Source: Zizania palustris (lineage: Eukaryota > Streptophyta > Magnoliopsida > Poales > Poaceae). From it: a stretch of DNA of 64,000 nt. The position numbers and the translations under genes were made by a program. The stretch covers positions 56,969,318-57,033,317 of the forward strand of contig JAAALK010000081.1 in NCBI GenBank assembly GCA_019279435.1, written 5' to 3'. The notes below the pieces were generated by a model. That model saw nothing but the letters and a program-made list of their open reading frames with translations. It was not told the origin of the DNA and did not search any database. Below are positions 45,337-57,429 of this stretch, in pieces (positions within the stretch are counted from its first letter, which is position 1; every line of letters begins with the position of its first letter).

Positions 45337-48300
45337 TCACAAAATGCCGTAAGGGTGACAAATACCAAGTTCCCCACGCAAGTAGGCAAATCGAGAAGCA
45401 TCGAGGGGTTTTGTGAAAATATCGGCTAGCTGGTGTTGGGTATCAACATATTGAAGTTCAATATCACCCTTCTCATTGTGATCTCTGAGAAAATGATACC
45501 GAACATCAATGTGTTTGGTTCTGGAGTGCTGAACCGGGTTATTTGCAATACAAATGGCACTAGTGTTATCACAGAAAAGTGGAACACTCTTATAATCTAA
45601 CCCGAAATCCCGCAAAGTGGAAGTCATCCACAAAATCTGAGAGCAACAGCTAGCTGCAGTAACATATTCGGCCTCAGCCGTCGATTGTGCAACACTAGAC
45701 TGTTTGCGGGAAGACCAGCAAACCAGTGATGTACCCAGAAAATGACAAGTACCAGAGGTACTCTTCCTATCAATCCTACACCCAGCAAAATCCGCATCGG
45801 AATAACCTCGAAGACATAAAGAGGAAGACACTGAATACCATATGCCGAACTCAAGAGTATGTTTGAGATACCTTAGAATGCGTTTTACTGCTTGGCGGTG
45901 CGAAGCTCGTGGTGAAGCCTAAAAACAAGCGCACAGACACACTGCGAAGTGTATGTCCGGCCTCGTAGCAGTCAAGTAGAGGAGGGAGCCGATCATGCTT
46001 CGAAACTCCTTCTGATCTACGGCTTCTCCATCTTCGTCAGGATCCAATGCTACAGATGTAGCCATTGGAGTGGCGAGAGGCTTCGCATCAACCATGTCGA
46101 ATTTCTTGAGCAGGTCCTTGGTGTACTTTGTCTGATGGACAAAAGTATCTTGTTTGCCTTGCTTGATTTGCAACCCAAGGAAAAACGTGAGTTCACCCAT
46201 CATGGACATCTCGAACTCCCTGCTCATGGTATCTACAAACTCGGCTCAAGCAGAAAAGACTTAAGGCTGTCATACCATGCCCGAGGGGCCTGCTTGAGTC
46301 CATAAAGAGCCTTATGAAGTTTAAGGACTTTATGTGGGTACTTGGGGTTTTCAAAACCAGGGGGTTGTTTTACATAAACATCTTCGCCTATGAAACCATT
46401 AAGAAAAGCACTTTTGACATCCATTTGATAGAGTTTGAATCCTCGGGATGTCGCAAAGGCAAGAAAAATCCTAATGGCCTCAAGACGAGCAACAGGTGCA
46501 AAAGTTTCAGTAAAATCAATCCCTTCTAATTGAGAATAACCCTGAGCTACAAGTCTAGCATTGTTTCTAACTATAGTCCCATCCTCCCCTTGTTTGTTTT
46601 TGAAAATCCATTTTGTTCCAATGAAATGAACATTTGGTGGAGGATCAACTAAAGTCCAGACTTGGTTTCTCTCAAAATTTTCAAGTTCCTCATGCATGGC
46701 ATTGATCCAACTAGAATCAGAAAGTGCATGACTAACATCTAAGGGCTCGAAAGAAGCAACAAAAGCAGAATTAGTGAAATGAGCATGAGAACGTGTTACC
46801 CTTTGATCAAGCTCACCAATGATCTGCTCGGGAGGGTGCATCCTTTGAACATGATGTGGAGCCTCACGGCGGGATGCAGTCTCCCCCTCAACTTGTGCGT
46901 TGGAGTGGTCCAAGATGACCGATGTCGAGGTAGTTGATTCAGGACCTTGTGCCGAAGTGGTTGAAGCGGGGTCAGCTTCGGGGGTTGATGTCGAGGGTAG
47001 TAGGGGTTCATCCTCGAAATCTCCGGGATCTTCTTCTTTGAAGATGGTCTATTCCATGTCGTGTTCATTTGCCTGTTCAAATGCAGAACTAACAGAGGGG
47101 GTTGATTCATCAAAAGTCACATCACATGACTCGATGACAGTGTTAGTCTCCAAATTATAAACACGATAAGAATGACCATGAGTAGTGTAACCCAAAAAGA
47201 TCCCGTCAGAAGAACGCGACTCAAATTTATCCAAATTACCACGTTTTAGGATAAAGCAACGACAGCCAAAAACTCGAAGATGAGTAACCTTGGGCTGTCT
47301 CCCAAAACGTAGCTCATAAGATGTCAAATTCAAAATTGAGCGCAAGAAGATTCGGTTTGAGATGTAACATGCAGTGTTCATGGTCTCAGCCCAGAATTTT
47401 CTAGGAGTCCTATGCTCATCGAGCATCGTCCTAGCCATCTTAACCAAAGTGCGGTTCTTCCTCTCAACGACACCGTTCTGTTGAGGAACCCGCGGAGCAG
47501 AGAATTGATGTTCTATGCCATGCTCCATGCAAAAGTCAACAAAGAGACTATTTTTGAACTCGGTGCCATTATCACTTCGAATGAATTTCAATGCACCTGG
47601 GAGTTCAGTGAAAAGTCTCAAAGCCAAGCTCCGAAAGTGTGAAAACACTTCATCCTTGCTGGCAAGAAAGAAGACCCAAGAGTAGCGAGAGAAATCATCG
47701 ACAATGACTAAAACATATCACTTGCCGCCTAAAGAACTAACCCGAGAAGGACCTACAGTGTCCATGTGGAGAAGTTCTCCGGGTTGTTCAGTCATCACTG
47801 TGGTGACTGGCGAATGCAAAGCAGCAATCATTTTTCCATGTCGACAAGGAGCGCAAACTAAATTCTTTTCAAACTTGAGCTTGGGCAATCCTCGGATCAG
47901 ACCTAGGGCACTCAGACGAGCGAGCAACTCAAAGCTCATATGCCCTAGTCTCCTATGCCACTTCCAAAGCTCAGATGTAGAATGTGCAACAAGACAATGA
48001 GAAGAACCAGATGACTCTGAAAAGTCAGCTCCAAAAACTCTCCCAACTCTAAAGATCTTACAGACCACAACGCCATCAGAATTGAGTACTTGCGAAGTAT
48101 CGCGATGAAATCGCACTTCGAAGCCCTCATCAAGCAACTGAGATACAGAAAGCAAATTGTATCCCAGGTTTTCAACCAAAGCAACATATTTGAGAGTGAA
48201 GTTCGAGTTAATTCTTACCACACCTTTACCTTTCACTCTACTCCTTCGATTGTTGCCGAAGGTGATATGCTCCCTTTGCTTGGTTGTGGTGAGGCTGGAG

Positions 48301-48378
48301 AACCATGCTGCATCTCCGGTCATATGGCGCGAACAACCGGAGTCCATGATCCACGTGCCCTCCAAGCCTCGATCTGTC
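45337..48378 (-). pseudogene. Sirevirus pol: protease, integrase, RT (deleted), RNase H
   Basis: Minus strand. Protease DSGCSRHMTG at about 48350-48320, then the WHRRLGHMS zinc region. Integrase residues visible: HMDTVGP, RSDNGTEF and NGVVERKNR. The RT start (KWIFKNKQGEDG, then YQMDVKSAFLNG and ALYGLKQAPRAWY) is normal. At about 46228-46262 the frame jumps to a later RT block (MSREFEMSMMGELTFFLGLQ), so the segment with the catalytic YVDD box is missing. Stops lie at 47718, 47049 and 45919. RNase H blocks GYSDADFAG and HIDVRYHFLRDH follow, ending at 45337. The copy cannot make working RT. Confidence 0.9.
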
Positions 48379-48380
48379 GC

Positions 48381-50844
48381 CTACACATGATAAGAATATC
48401 TCGATCGCTCAGTGCTGGGGTGAGTGAAAAAATGACGAGGCATCCAGCACTGAGTGACACGAGTAGTAGGCACAGTAAAAGTAGACTGTCTACGCACAAG
48501 ATAATCAGAATGATGCAAAGTGCGAGGTCTACCTACATGCTGTGAATGAACAACATGACGAGGTCTCCTACTCTGACGAGGTACAAAGCTACTCGCCCGG
48601 GGTCTACCACCATATGGAATATGGTGAACACCTCGAGGAGCAAAACCTCTCCGAGAAGCACGAGGAGCCTCAAAAACAGGACGATAGTAAAACTCAGACT
48701 CATGCATACCTAAAGATGGGTAATGCACGTCCTGGTAACTCATCGCCTGAGAGTGTCGCTCATCCTTAATGCGACGAAAACAGAACCCAACCAAATGACC
48801 CGCCCGCTGACAGTAGGAACAATGAAAAATTCTCCTAGGGGCACTCTCATGGGTCACAGGAGCAACTCTCAAAGGCTCCTTGGGCTTCTGCTGAGTGGTT
48901 TTCTTGGGAGGGATTTTCTTGGCAAGAGGAGTGGTTTTCTTTTGAGCTTGGGTAGGCTTTTTGGCTGATGGAGTGTCTAACCGAGCTCTCTCTTTCTCTA
49001 GGGTAGTGGGAGAGGTAAAAAACAGCTTTGTTTCCACTATCTGAAGGAATCCTCTCAAAACCCAAACCTAGATCTAACCCTGCTCTGTCAGCACACATCT
49101 TGGTCTTGGCCAAGAGCAAATCCATCCTACCCTTTCCCTCGGTGCATTTGTTAACCACGGAAAGAAGGTATTCATTTTCAGACATGAGGTTCTCAGCTCG
49201 CTCTCTAACAGTGCCTAGCTGGTCCTTAAGGGTAATGCACGTGTCACAAACAGGCTGCACATCCTTAGAACTACCGGCCCTCTCCAATCTAGCCTCTAAA
49301 TCATGAACATGTTTATCACGTAAATTAATGCTCTCGCGCAATAAAGAACAGTTCATGCAATCAATTATATCATGAGGTCTAGAATCAACCACCAAAAGCT
49401 GGTTCTGTGCAGTCTCAAGCTCAGATAGAGTTTGAGCATGTACAGAACGCAACTGAGCAAGCTCACCCATGACTACAGTACAAGATTCACATTCAGCATC
49501 ATTAACCCTAGACTTAAGCATGGCATATTCGGTAGAAACAGATTCTAACCTAAGTCTAAGGTCTTTTCTTTCTCTAGCGGCTTGCACAAGTAATCTATCC
49601 TGACCAAGAACTACTTCATTTAGTTCATCTAGTTTAATCAAAAGCTGGTCAGAAGATAGTGGTACCTCAGATGAGTCAAGCTCATCGCCGCTGTGATCGC
49701 TGTCGGCCATGAAGCAAAGGCTGGTGAAGTCTCGTCCCTTCTTGTCCTTCTTGTCCTCCTTCCTCGGGGACTCCTCCTCCTCAGAGATCGACTCCTCAGT
49801 TGAGGAAGTGTCGATGTCGCTGAGAGCAGCAACAAATGCTCTGGTAGCGGCTTTGGCTACTCTTTTAGCCACCTTGCCGTGCTTGCCCTTCACAAAGGGT
49901 TTCCTCTCCTTTTTGTGGTATTTGGGGCGCTCACTCTCATCTCTCTTTTTGAGCTTAGGGCAATTTGCCTTGATATGAGAAGTGTCGCCACATTCAAAGC
50001 AACCACTAAAACCACTTCTCCTCTGATCCCGTCTCTCATGGTGAAAACGGGTGAACCTTCTGGCAATGCGAGCAAGCTCATCATCATCCAGAGTATCCAC
50101 CTGCTCCTTTGTGACGGAGACCAGGGAGGACAAAGCAAAACCATCTGCAAGAACACAAGTACCAGATGTGCTTGGTTCTGCAGTGGTGCCACGGCTAGTG
50201 CTAGAAACCAGTGCCAATGGCTGTGGAAAATAGTTTCTGTGCACCGCAAGAGATGCCTTGGCAATCTCTGTCGACTTCAGCTTGCTGAAGAGCTCATCAC
50301 ATGTCAATGTGTCATAACCTGCAGACTCCTCAATGCTGGATATCTTCACTTCCCATATGCTACGATCAAGAGCATAGAGAAGCTTGATAGCCCTATCGTG
50401 ATCATTGTAAGCAAGCGTCCCGTTGGATCGCAAGTTACTCACTATCGCATCAAAGCGAGAAAACATGGCATCTATAGATTCACCAGGTGCCTGCACAAAC
50501 AGTTGATACTGTTGATTGTATGTGCTTTGGCGCCTGGCCTTAATCTGTGTAGAGCCCTCATGAAAAATAGTGAGTGTTGTCCAAATTTCCCTAGTAGTCC
50601 TAAGGTGCTGCACCCTATCAAACTCACTCCGGCTCAAACCAATGAACAGTATATTTCTTGCCTTGGAGTTGGCATTATACTGATCCTTCTCTGTTTGAGA
50701 GGTGCGAGTATCAGGGATGGAGTATTGTGAGTCCACAATCTCCCAAATTGCATTTCCTTGGCTTAGCAAGTAAGCCTCCATGCGCACCTTCCAGTATGCA
50801 AAGTCAGTCCCATCGAACAGAGGAATTTTACTGGCTCTATCCAT
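48381..50844 (-). pseudogene. Sirevirus gag with coiled coil and two zinc knuckles
   Basis: Starts MDRASKIPLFDGTDFAYWK at 50844, the usual Sirevirus gag start. CCHC knuckle CFECGDTSHIKANC lies at about residues 280-293. A long heptad coiled coil (residues about 395-570) includes paired-Cys segments CMNC and CDTC. A frameshift at a T-run near 49018-49023 moves the end of gag to another frame (49020-48381), which carries a second knuckle-like CSYCQRAGHLVGFC. A TAG at 48381-48379 separates gag from pol in the same frame. Except for the frameshift, gag is well preserved. Confidence 0.88.
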
Positions 50845-50889
50845 GTCGCCAACAGATCACAAAACCGGTTAAGGTCAACTGGTGATCTT

Positions 50890-50906
50890 AACCCGCTCTG
50901 ATACCA
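50890..50906 (-). other. Primer-binding site (initiator tRNA-Met) of the Sirevirus
   Basis: TGGTATCAGAGCGGGTT on the minus strand, two bases after the 5' LTR end at 50909. It is the standard plant initiator-methionine primer site. Confidence 0.95.
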
Positions 50907-50908
50907 AT

Positions 50909-52931
50909 TGTTGGACCGGAAACGGCGACCAGAGGGGGGGGGGTGAATGGGGGCTTTTAAAATTTCAGGCTAAAAATAGCCTTCTGTTTTAATTCAGTCT
51001 ACTGCGGAACAAGCTTCGAACACACCCTTCGAAGTTCAGGTTCGGAGGTATTTGATGGCTCCGAACACAGGCTTCGCAAGGAGTAAAAGTCTGAAGTCAA
51101 GCAGACTTCGCTCCACCCACAACCCCGAAAAACAACTCTGCTAAGTTAGTGCAGGCTTCGCACACAGGGTGCTTCGAGCAGGCTTCGCACTTTACCCTTC
51201 GCAAGAGTGGACTACCCTCTGAGGACTTCGACCAAATACTTAGCAACAGCAACTGGTGCTAGGCTTCGTACAATGAAGGTCTAAACGCACACTTTACGGA
51301 CTTCACTAAGGGCTTCAACACGAGAAGAAAATCGGGCTACGATCAGGGCTTCGCTAGTAATCAGCGAGGTCTAGCCTCCAGTTACACAGAGCGAACGCAC
51401 ACTGAAAAACACACTTCGCACACAACACACTTCGCCAAGACAAGCTTCGATGCACTACCACAAGTCACTCGAAGTGACACACAAATGATCGAAGTATGCA
51501 GCGAGGTATGTAAAACAAGCTCAAGCAAAATGAACACAGAAGCAGAGCTTCGCTGCTTGAACAAGGAACACTAAAAATAAACTCACTGGATGAATACAAA
51601 GTATGTGGTGGCTAGTACAGGAGCTCAACAATGAATGCTCAAAGTGTTAAATGTTACCTACCCAGCCCCCATATTTATAGCCACTATTCACCCAAGTGAA
51701 TTGACTACTTACCCCTAGGGTTTACATTGGTTTTGTCTCTACAGAACAGAGGGGTACAAAAGGTAGTCAACTTTATTTGGAAGCTTCTCTGTCAGCTTTG
51801 CAGAGGGGACAGCGTCAGCTTTTTGCAGAGCAGACAATGTCAGCCTTTGTAGTCTTTGACCTTTCTAGAGCCCCCTTTCGCACGCGAGGGGTGCGGTAGC
51901 TTCGGTGAGAAGCCTTGAGCCTGACGGCCTTCGCTTCACCGAAGTCAGCCTCCGATACAGTGACGGTTTTGAGCCGAAGCCGTCAAAGCCCTTGGGTCTT
52001 CGCACCACCACCTTCGGAGTGGACCACCACGGCTTCGCAGCTTCTCCCAGCTCGAACTCCGTCAGTCCATGTACCGAAGCCATGCATGGCCGAAGTACCA
52101 CAAGACAACCACACTCCGAAGCCCCACCTTCGGAGCACCACCCTTCGAAGTCCCTCCTTCGTCCAAGGCCTCCGCATGAAGCATTCCATGAGCACTTCGT
52201 CGCAGTGTCTCTCCCCGAGCACACTCCTCGACTAGCCTCACCCGAACCATGCCTTCGATGCGCCTCGACTTCTGAGACCTTCGTCGGGTACCTTCGAGTG
52301 TCTCCCTCCGGAGCACACATCGAACACCTTGCCTCTGTTGAGGACTTGAACCACCATACTCCGAAGTCACTCCATCTGGAGTACCCTTCGAAGTGCCTCG
52401 CCTCCGAGGACTTTGTCCCAGAGTACCTTCACCCGGAGCCACGCTCCTCACTTACTGCCTTCTCCTGGTGCACCTCGACCCAAGGTCCGACCTGGACCCC
52501 TTCGCAGCCTTCGTGACGGAGCTCCCCGCTCCACTAGCATCAAGCCTCCCGCTTGACCCAGGTTCACCTGCTACGAACCGTCCGTCGCCTCTGAAATCCC
52601 CTACGCACCACAGACAAGCAGACAAGTGTATCCAGTACTCCGGATACCTCTCCGGGTTAGCACCCTTCGACACACACTCCGGTGTACCGCCCAAAGTACC
52701 AAGACCTTCGGTACCAACCAGTCATCGTGTGCTGTCGGACCCCTCCGACAGGCACACTCCACTGCAACAGCTGCAGCAACCAAAGCCCACCGAAACCTTC
52801 GGTGACACCACCTCCGATCACCTTCGGAGTTCCAACCTCCGAAGCCCCTTTCGGAGGTACCCCTTCGAATCAGAGGGTAAAAGCCTGTCAATCACTCATC
52901 ACAAACTCCGAAACCAACCCTTGGTTTCTCA
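50909..52931 (-). repeat. 5' LTR of the Sirevirus
   Basis: Same structure as 42208-44201; TATA box at 51679-51672 on the minus strand. It differs from the 3' LTR by scattered substitutions, plus short insertions at about 51417-51431 and 51497-51508. Confidence 0.92.
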
Positions 52932-53769
52932 TTTACTTTTAACAGGAAAAGGATTAGTTTTGATTTTTGAATAAACTGAAAATATCCAAATAGATAAAAA
53001 TATGGAGAAATAATTCAAATTTTGAGCTGAGAAAATTATGTTAGATTCATGAGGCCAAAATATATTTTTGAGAATTTTTATAATTTTTTAGAACCTTTAC
53101 TCATAGCACATATTTTATAAATGAATTTCTGCAATTGTTTTAATCAGAAAAACAATTTTAAATTCTATTGGGCCGCCTCCCCCGTTTCTCTCTCTAGCGA
53201 CGACCCAATCCATACCCAACCTCGCTGATAATCGGGACCCGCCCGTCAGTCCCCTATCCTTCTTCCAGCGCCCTGCCCACGCTCACTGCCCGATGGCCCC
53301 CACTTGTCAGCCACCTCTCCCGTGCCCGCGTCCCGTCCCCTCTCGCTGTCCGGTGGAGCCAACCTATCGGCGCAGTCTGCCTCGCACCCGAGCCCTGGCC
53401 CACTTGTCAACGACCGACACCTCGCCCCCCTCTGCTCGCCAGTTCGGTCCCACGTGTCAGCGCCCTCCCCAAGTCCCACGCCCACTGCCAACTGACCCCA
53501 TCTGTCAGCACCTTCATCCCCGGCGAGAAATCCCCAAATCCCGCGCCAGCCGAGCCCTAGCCATTGCAATCTCGGCGATGCCGGCCCCTCCCCTCAAATT
53601 AACGTCGGGCAATTACTCTCCATTAAGCGGTGACCGTTTCCCCTCAGTTTCTGACGCGGTTAAGTTGCGTAGTCGCCAGATCCGTTCGCAATCATACCTC
53701 ACCGGAGTTAAAGAAAAATTGTCCCCGGCTTCCCCCAAATCATTCCCTCTTAACACTGTCGGTGACCCC

Positions 53770-53776
53770 TATAAAG
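53770..53776 (+). promoter_or_regulatory. LTR TATA box (5' LTR)
   Basis: TATAAAG in GACCCCTATAAAG, shared with 60944 in the 3' LTR and 6579 in the related element. Confidence 0.6.
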
Positions 53777-55227
53777 TTCCCTCTATCCCCACCATGCTTA
53801 GCCCTCGCAAAAGTTTCCCCCCAACGCAAACAGAGGGCTTCACAGTGCAATATAGCACTTCCGCCCTGTTTCTCCTCTGGCCACCGCTCGCCGACGGCTG
53901 AGGACCCCGTCGCCTTCACCACCGGCACTATCGCGACCACCATTGCACACTCATCCACGGCCACCCCTCCGTTGGTGCTGCCGATCGCCGGAACACCATC
54001 GTCATCATCGACCTGAAGCCCCCGCTGCCCTTGCTCACCACCGGCCTCACCCTGCTGTCCCCGACCCTCAACTCTTGTACCATACTCACCCCTGTGATGT
54101 TCTTGTTCCATTTATATATCTAACTCTAGCCCTCAACTCTAGCCCTCAGCCACCGCAGTCGTCGCCATCATCGCCGCCACCCCCTGCTATCGTCGGAGAA
54201 GACGACCGGCACGGGTAATTACCCGTGCCGTGTCAGATTCAATCCTAGTCGTGATGGATCTGGTCCACGCACACAGTCCTCAGGTTCACCATGAGCTCGG
54301 TTCACCGTGGACCTGAGTTTAAAATAAATTCACAAATTGTCTTAAAATTCAAAAATTCATATCTCCTTCAAATTAACTCCAAATTTAACCATTCAAATTT
54401 CTGAGGGTTTGTCTTTTTATTCTCTTCGTGTTCATCCATAAAAATGTATATGTTTACATTGAAAATTTTATATTATTTTAATTGGAATTAAAATAAAATC
54501 CTAGAAATTGTTTTAAACTTCAAAAACTCATAACTTCTTTGAATTAACTCTAAATTTCACCATTCAAATTTCAGAAGGTTTACCTTTTTCATCCAATAAA
54601 ATTTATATGTTTAAAATAAACTTTTATATTGTTTTGATTAAAATCTAAATATAATTTGAGGATAATCATTTTAACTTCAAAAAAATCCGTAAACTCATTA
54701 GAATTGACTCTACAATTTACTATTCAAATTTCAGAAGATTTATCCCTTTATCTCTTACATTTTTAACCAATTTAATTGATAGGTGTGTATTCTTTATTAT
54801 TCAAAATGAAACCAAGGAAACCATTCTTAAACATTAGAAATTCTTACTCCAAAATTCACCATTTCAATTCTAGGAAATCTCTCCTTTCATTCTCTACAAC
54901 TTTAATCAATTTAATTAAAATGCTTGCATTGTTTGTTTTATTGTTTCTCTCAATTGTTTACTATTCTTGTTTTGCGTGCTAAGAAGATTATGACACCGTC
55001 GAGGAGCCAGATCATTTTCCCCAAGGTTCCTCCATCTCCATTCACAAATCAAGGCAAGTCACCACACTAAGTTTTGAGCATATTGAACCTAGTTTTCTTA
55101 AAATATCGCTAAAACCCATAAGTTATAAATGCATTAGTCAAATTGAAAGCCTTACCTTATATTTATTTAGATCCCTGACCTTGAAGTGCAAACCCAAGCC
55201 ATGCTATTGAGCCTAAACTCCTTGTCA

Positions 55228-56153
55228 ATTTTTTTTAAATATTTTTTTTTTAAAAAAAATTCAAATCTATATTGCGGTTTTAAAAAATTACAAAATTAGG
55301 TGGTGGTCGGCCGACCAGGATCCGACTTAGGGTCGAGTCGACTCCTGGTCGGCCGACTCATGTCACAGCAGTAGGAGTCGGCTAACCAAGGGCCGACTCC
55401 TGCCTACGTGGCCAATAATGGCTAGTCTGGGGTCCAATCGGCCGTTGTGTTGGCCAATGAAAAACCGACTTGGTCTCTGCCGAATAGCAGTCTCCTCGGT
55501 TTTTACTTCTGAATACTGTGCGCGTGCCACACGAAGTGAATGCAGCAGGCACTGTTAGAAAAGCCAGCAGCAGCCAGGGCCGTTCCTGGGCCAGGGCGAG
55601 AGGGGCGACTGCCTAGGGCCTAGAAAAATTAGGGGCCCTAATTTATATATAAATTTATATATGAGTATATAACTTAGTATTTTTATATTTTTACACTACA
55701 GTTCATAACCCAAAAATGGTCTAGCATGCAGCACAACAAATTTATAAATTAGAACTTTGCCTGGATGCGCGTGGAGCCTGGACCAAGGATCTGTACCGCC
55801 TGCAGCCCTGCACTAACGCGGGGAACGAACAGCCGTGCATCTCAAGAGAACTAAGGCAGAGAACGTTTTCTGACAAAAAAAAAGTTGGACCAAGTCGGTT
55901 TTTCATCGGTCGATTGGTCCAGTCGGTCGTTCATTGGCCGACTGAACCCTAAACTAGCCGTTGCAGGCCACGTAGGTAGGAGTCGACTCTTGGTTGGCCG
56001 ACTCCTGCTGATGTGGCATGAGTCGGCCGACTAGGAGCCGACTTGACCCCAAGTCGGCTCCTGGTTGGCCGACTGCCACATAGTTTTGTAATTTTTTAAA
56101 ACCGCAATACAGATTTGAAATTTTTTTAAAAAATATTATTTTTTAAAAAATTC
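55228..56153. mobile_element. Mutator-like non-autonomous element, 926 bp, about 270-bp TIRs
   Basis: Flanked by identical ACTCCTTGTCA (55217-55227 and 56154-56164). Long inverted arms start with an AT-rich ATTTTTTTTAAATA block, then CAAATCTGTATTGCGGTTTT and many GGCCGACT/AGTCGGCC motifs. The 3' LTR of the host element has the empty site at about 61455. The central 380 bp has no ORF. Its termini match the 213-bp MITE at 35304-35516. Confidence 0.82.
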
Positions 56154-57295
56154 ACTCCTTGTCACCATAATAATAATATTATTAGATAGTGTCCAATGTA
56201 TTGACACAACTGCCATAGGATAAAAATGAGTCGTAGATACTCTGATTCTATTATATGATCCCATGATTTCTCTCACCCCTAGAATTCTATTGGATATGGA
56301 GTTATGGTTTAGTATGTTAGCATGGTGGGTTCCGAGTGCAAGCAAGGGCATTGGTCAGTCGCACCCGGGGCACTATAAGAACCGGTCTGCGGGATCTGTT
56401 GCAAAGCACTTCCATACTAACCACAAGACTAGTGGGTAAGTCCTAACTGGGGTATGGGGTGTTCCAACTCGAGGCACCACTTGGAGATGGGTCAAGCAGC
56501 ATCTACGGGTGGCTTGTACTGACGTGGCGCAAAAGGGGGTGCAACGTTGTCTAGTGCGCTGGCGCACCAGCGAAACCAAGAGTGGGTGTTATCGGATTGG
56601 AGCATGTCATGCTGAGGTTTTGGCACGAGTTTTTGTGACTTGGGTCATCTAAACACACTACGATGTGCAGGGATGAGTGCTTTGTGGGTACAGTAGTACA
56701 CCTCTAATCAGAGTTTAAATCTTTTCAAAAAGCCAAGCCCACTGTCAAGGACGGGTTGCGTGACATCTCGCAGTTAGTTTATATTTATGAGTGTTGCATG
56801 ATGAATTGACATGTAAGGACTATTGAGCGAGGAGGGCCAACTAGGCTCCTCGAGTTAGGTTATGATGCACAATTCATGTTTATCATTTTGTACAATTAAC
56901 TTGACTACATTAAATGCTGCAACTTAAAAATGTACTTTTCCGCACTTTAAACTTTTATCATTCCTTTGTTATTACCCCGCATTACTATTCCATCCTCGGT
57001 GGCTTGTTAAGTACTTTGTACTCATACCCGTTGACAAAATCTTTTAGATGACGAGTTCATCGAAGACAGAGGTCCGAAGTAGTTGTCCCAGTCATGAAAG
57101 CGATCCTGAAGAATATGTTCATCAAGTTTATTATTTTCGTAGTTTATTTTATTTTAATTTCTGTGTAATAAAATAGCCTGCGAGCAATACTTTGTTCGTC
57201 GTATGTACAAGGTCGTGTGATGAACATCTTGTATTTATTGTTTTCTCTGGAAATTCAATAAATTCCTGGTTTTGTAAAATCGGGGCGTGACAAGA

Positions 57296-57308
57296 TGGTA
57301 TTAGAGCC
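57296..57308 (+). other. Primer-binding site of the 42002-62597 element
   Basis: TGGTATTAGAGCC, three bases after the LTR end. It differs from the canonical TGGTATCAGAGC by one C to T change. Confidence 0.8.
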
Positions 57309-57429
57309 GACTTGACTGTAGGATGCCAAACAGACCTACCCGATGCCTAACTTTATAAAAATTTATTTCGAAAAACTATACCTCTTGTTTTTCTCCCCCC
57401 TCACTCTTTAAACTTTATCTTCTTTGTAG

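Larger units (their letters stand above)
42208..52931 (-). mobile_element. Sirevirus-type Ty1/copia element, complete ends
   Basis: 10,724 bp, transcribed on the minus strand. LTRs 50909-52931 (5') and 42208-44201 (3'), flanked by TTTAC duplications (42203-42207 and 52932-52936). Primer site and polypurine tract are perfect. Long coiled-coil gag, large GC-rich LTRs, and several extra polypurine tracts upstream of the 3' LTR are traits of the Sirevirus (SIRE/Maximus) group. The coding region carries stop codons, a homopolymer frameshift and a deletion in RT. The two LTRs are near identical with scattered substitutions and a few short indels, so insertion is fairly recent. Confidence 0.92.
52937..57292 (+). 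repeat. 5' LTR (main part) of the 42002-62597 element
   Basis: Continues the LTR from 42207 after the Sirevirus. GC-rich block 53170-54250 with TATA box at 53770, AT-rich centre, then the conserved module 54980-57290 with dyads at 56332-56368 and 57010-57022. A Mutator-like element sits at 55228-56153. Ends ATCGGGGCGTGACA at 57292. Compared with it, the 3' LTR lacks about 940 bp (54120-55058). Confidence 0.85.

Noticed and set aside
49879..50730. 283-codon plus-strand frame
   Set aside because: Opposite strand of the well-supported Sirevirus gag.
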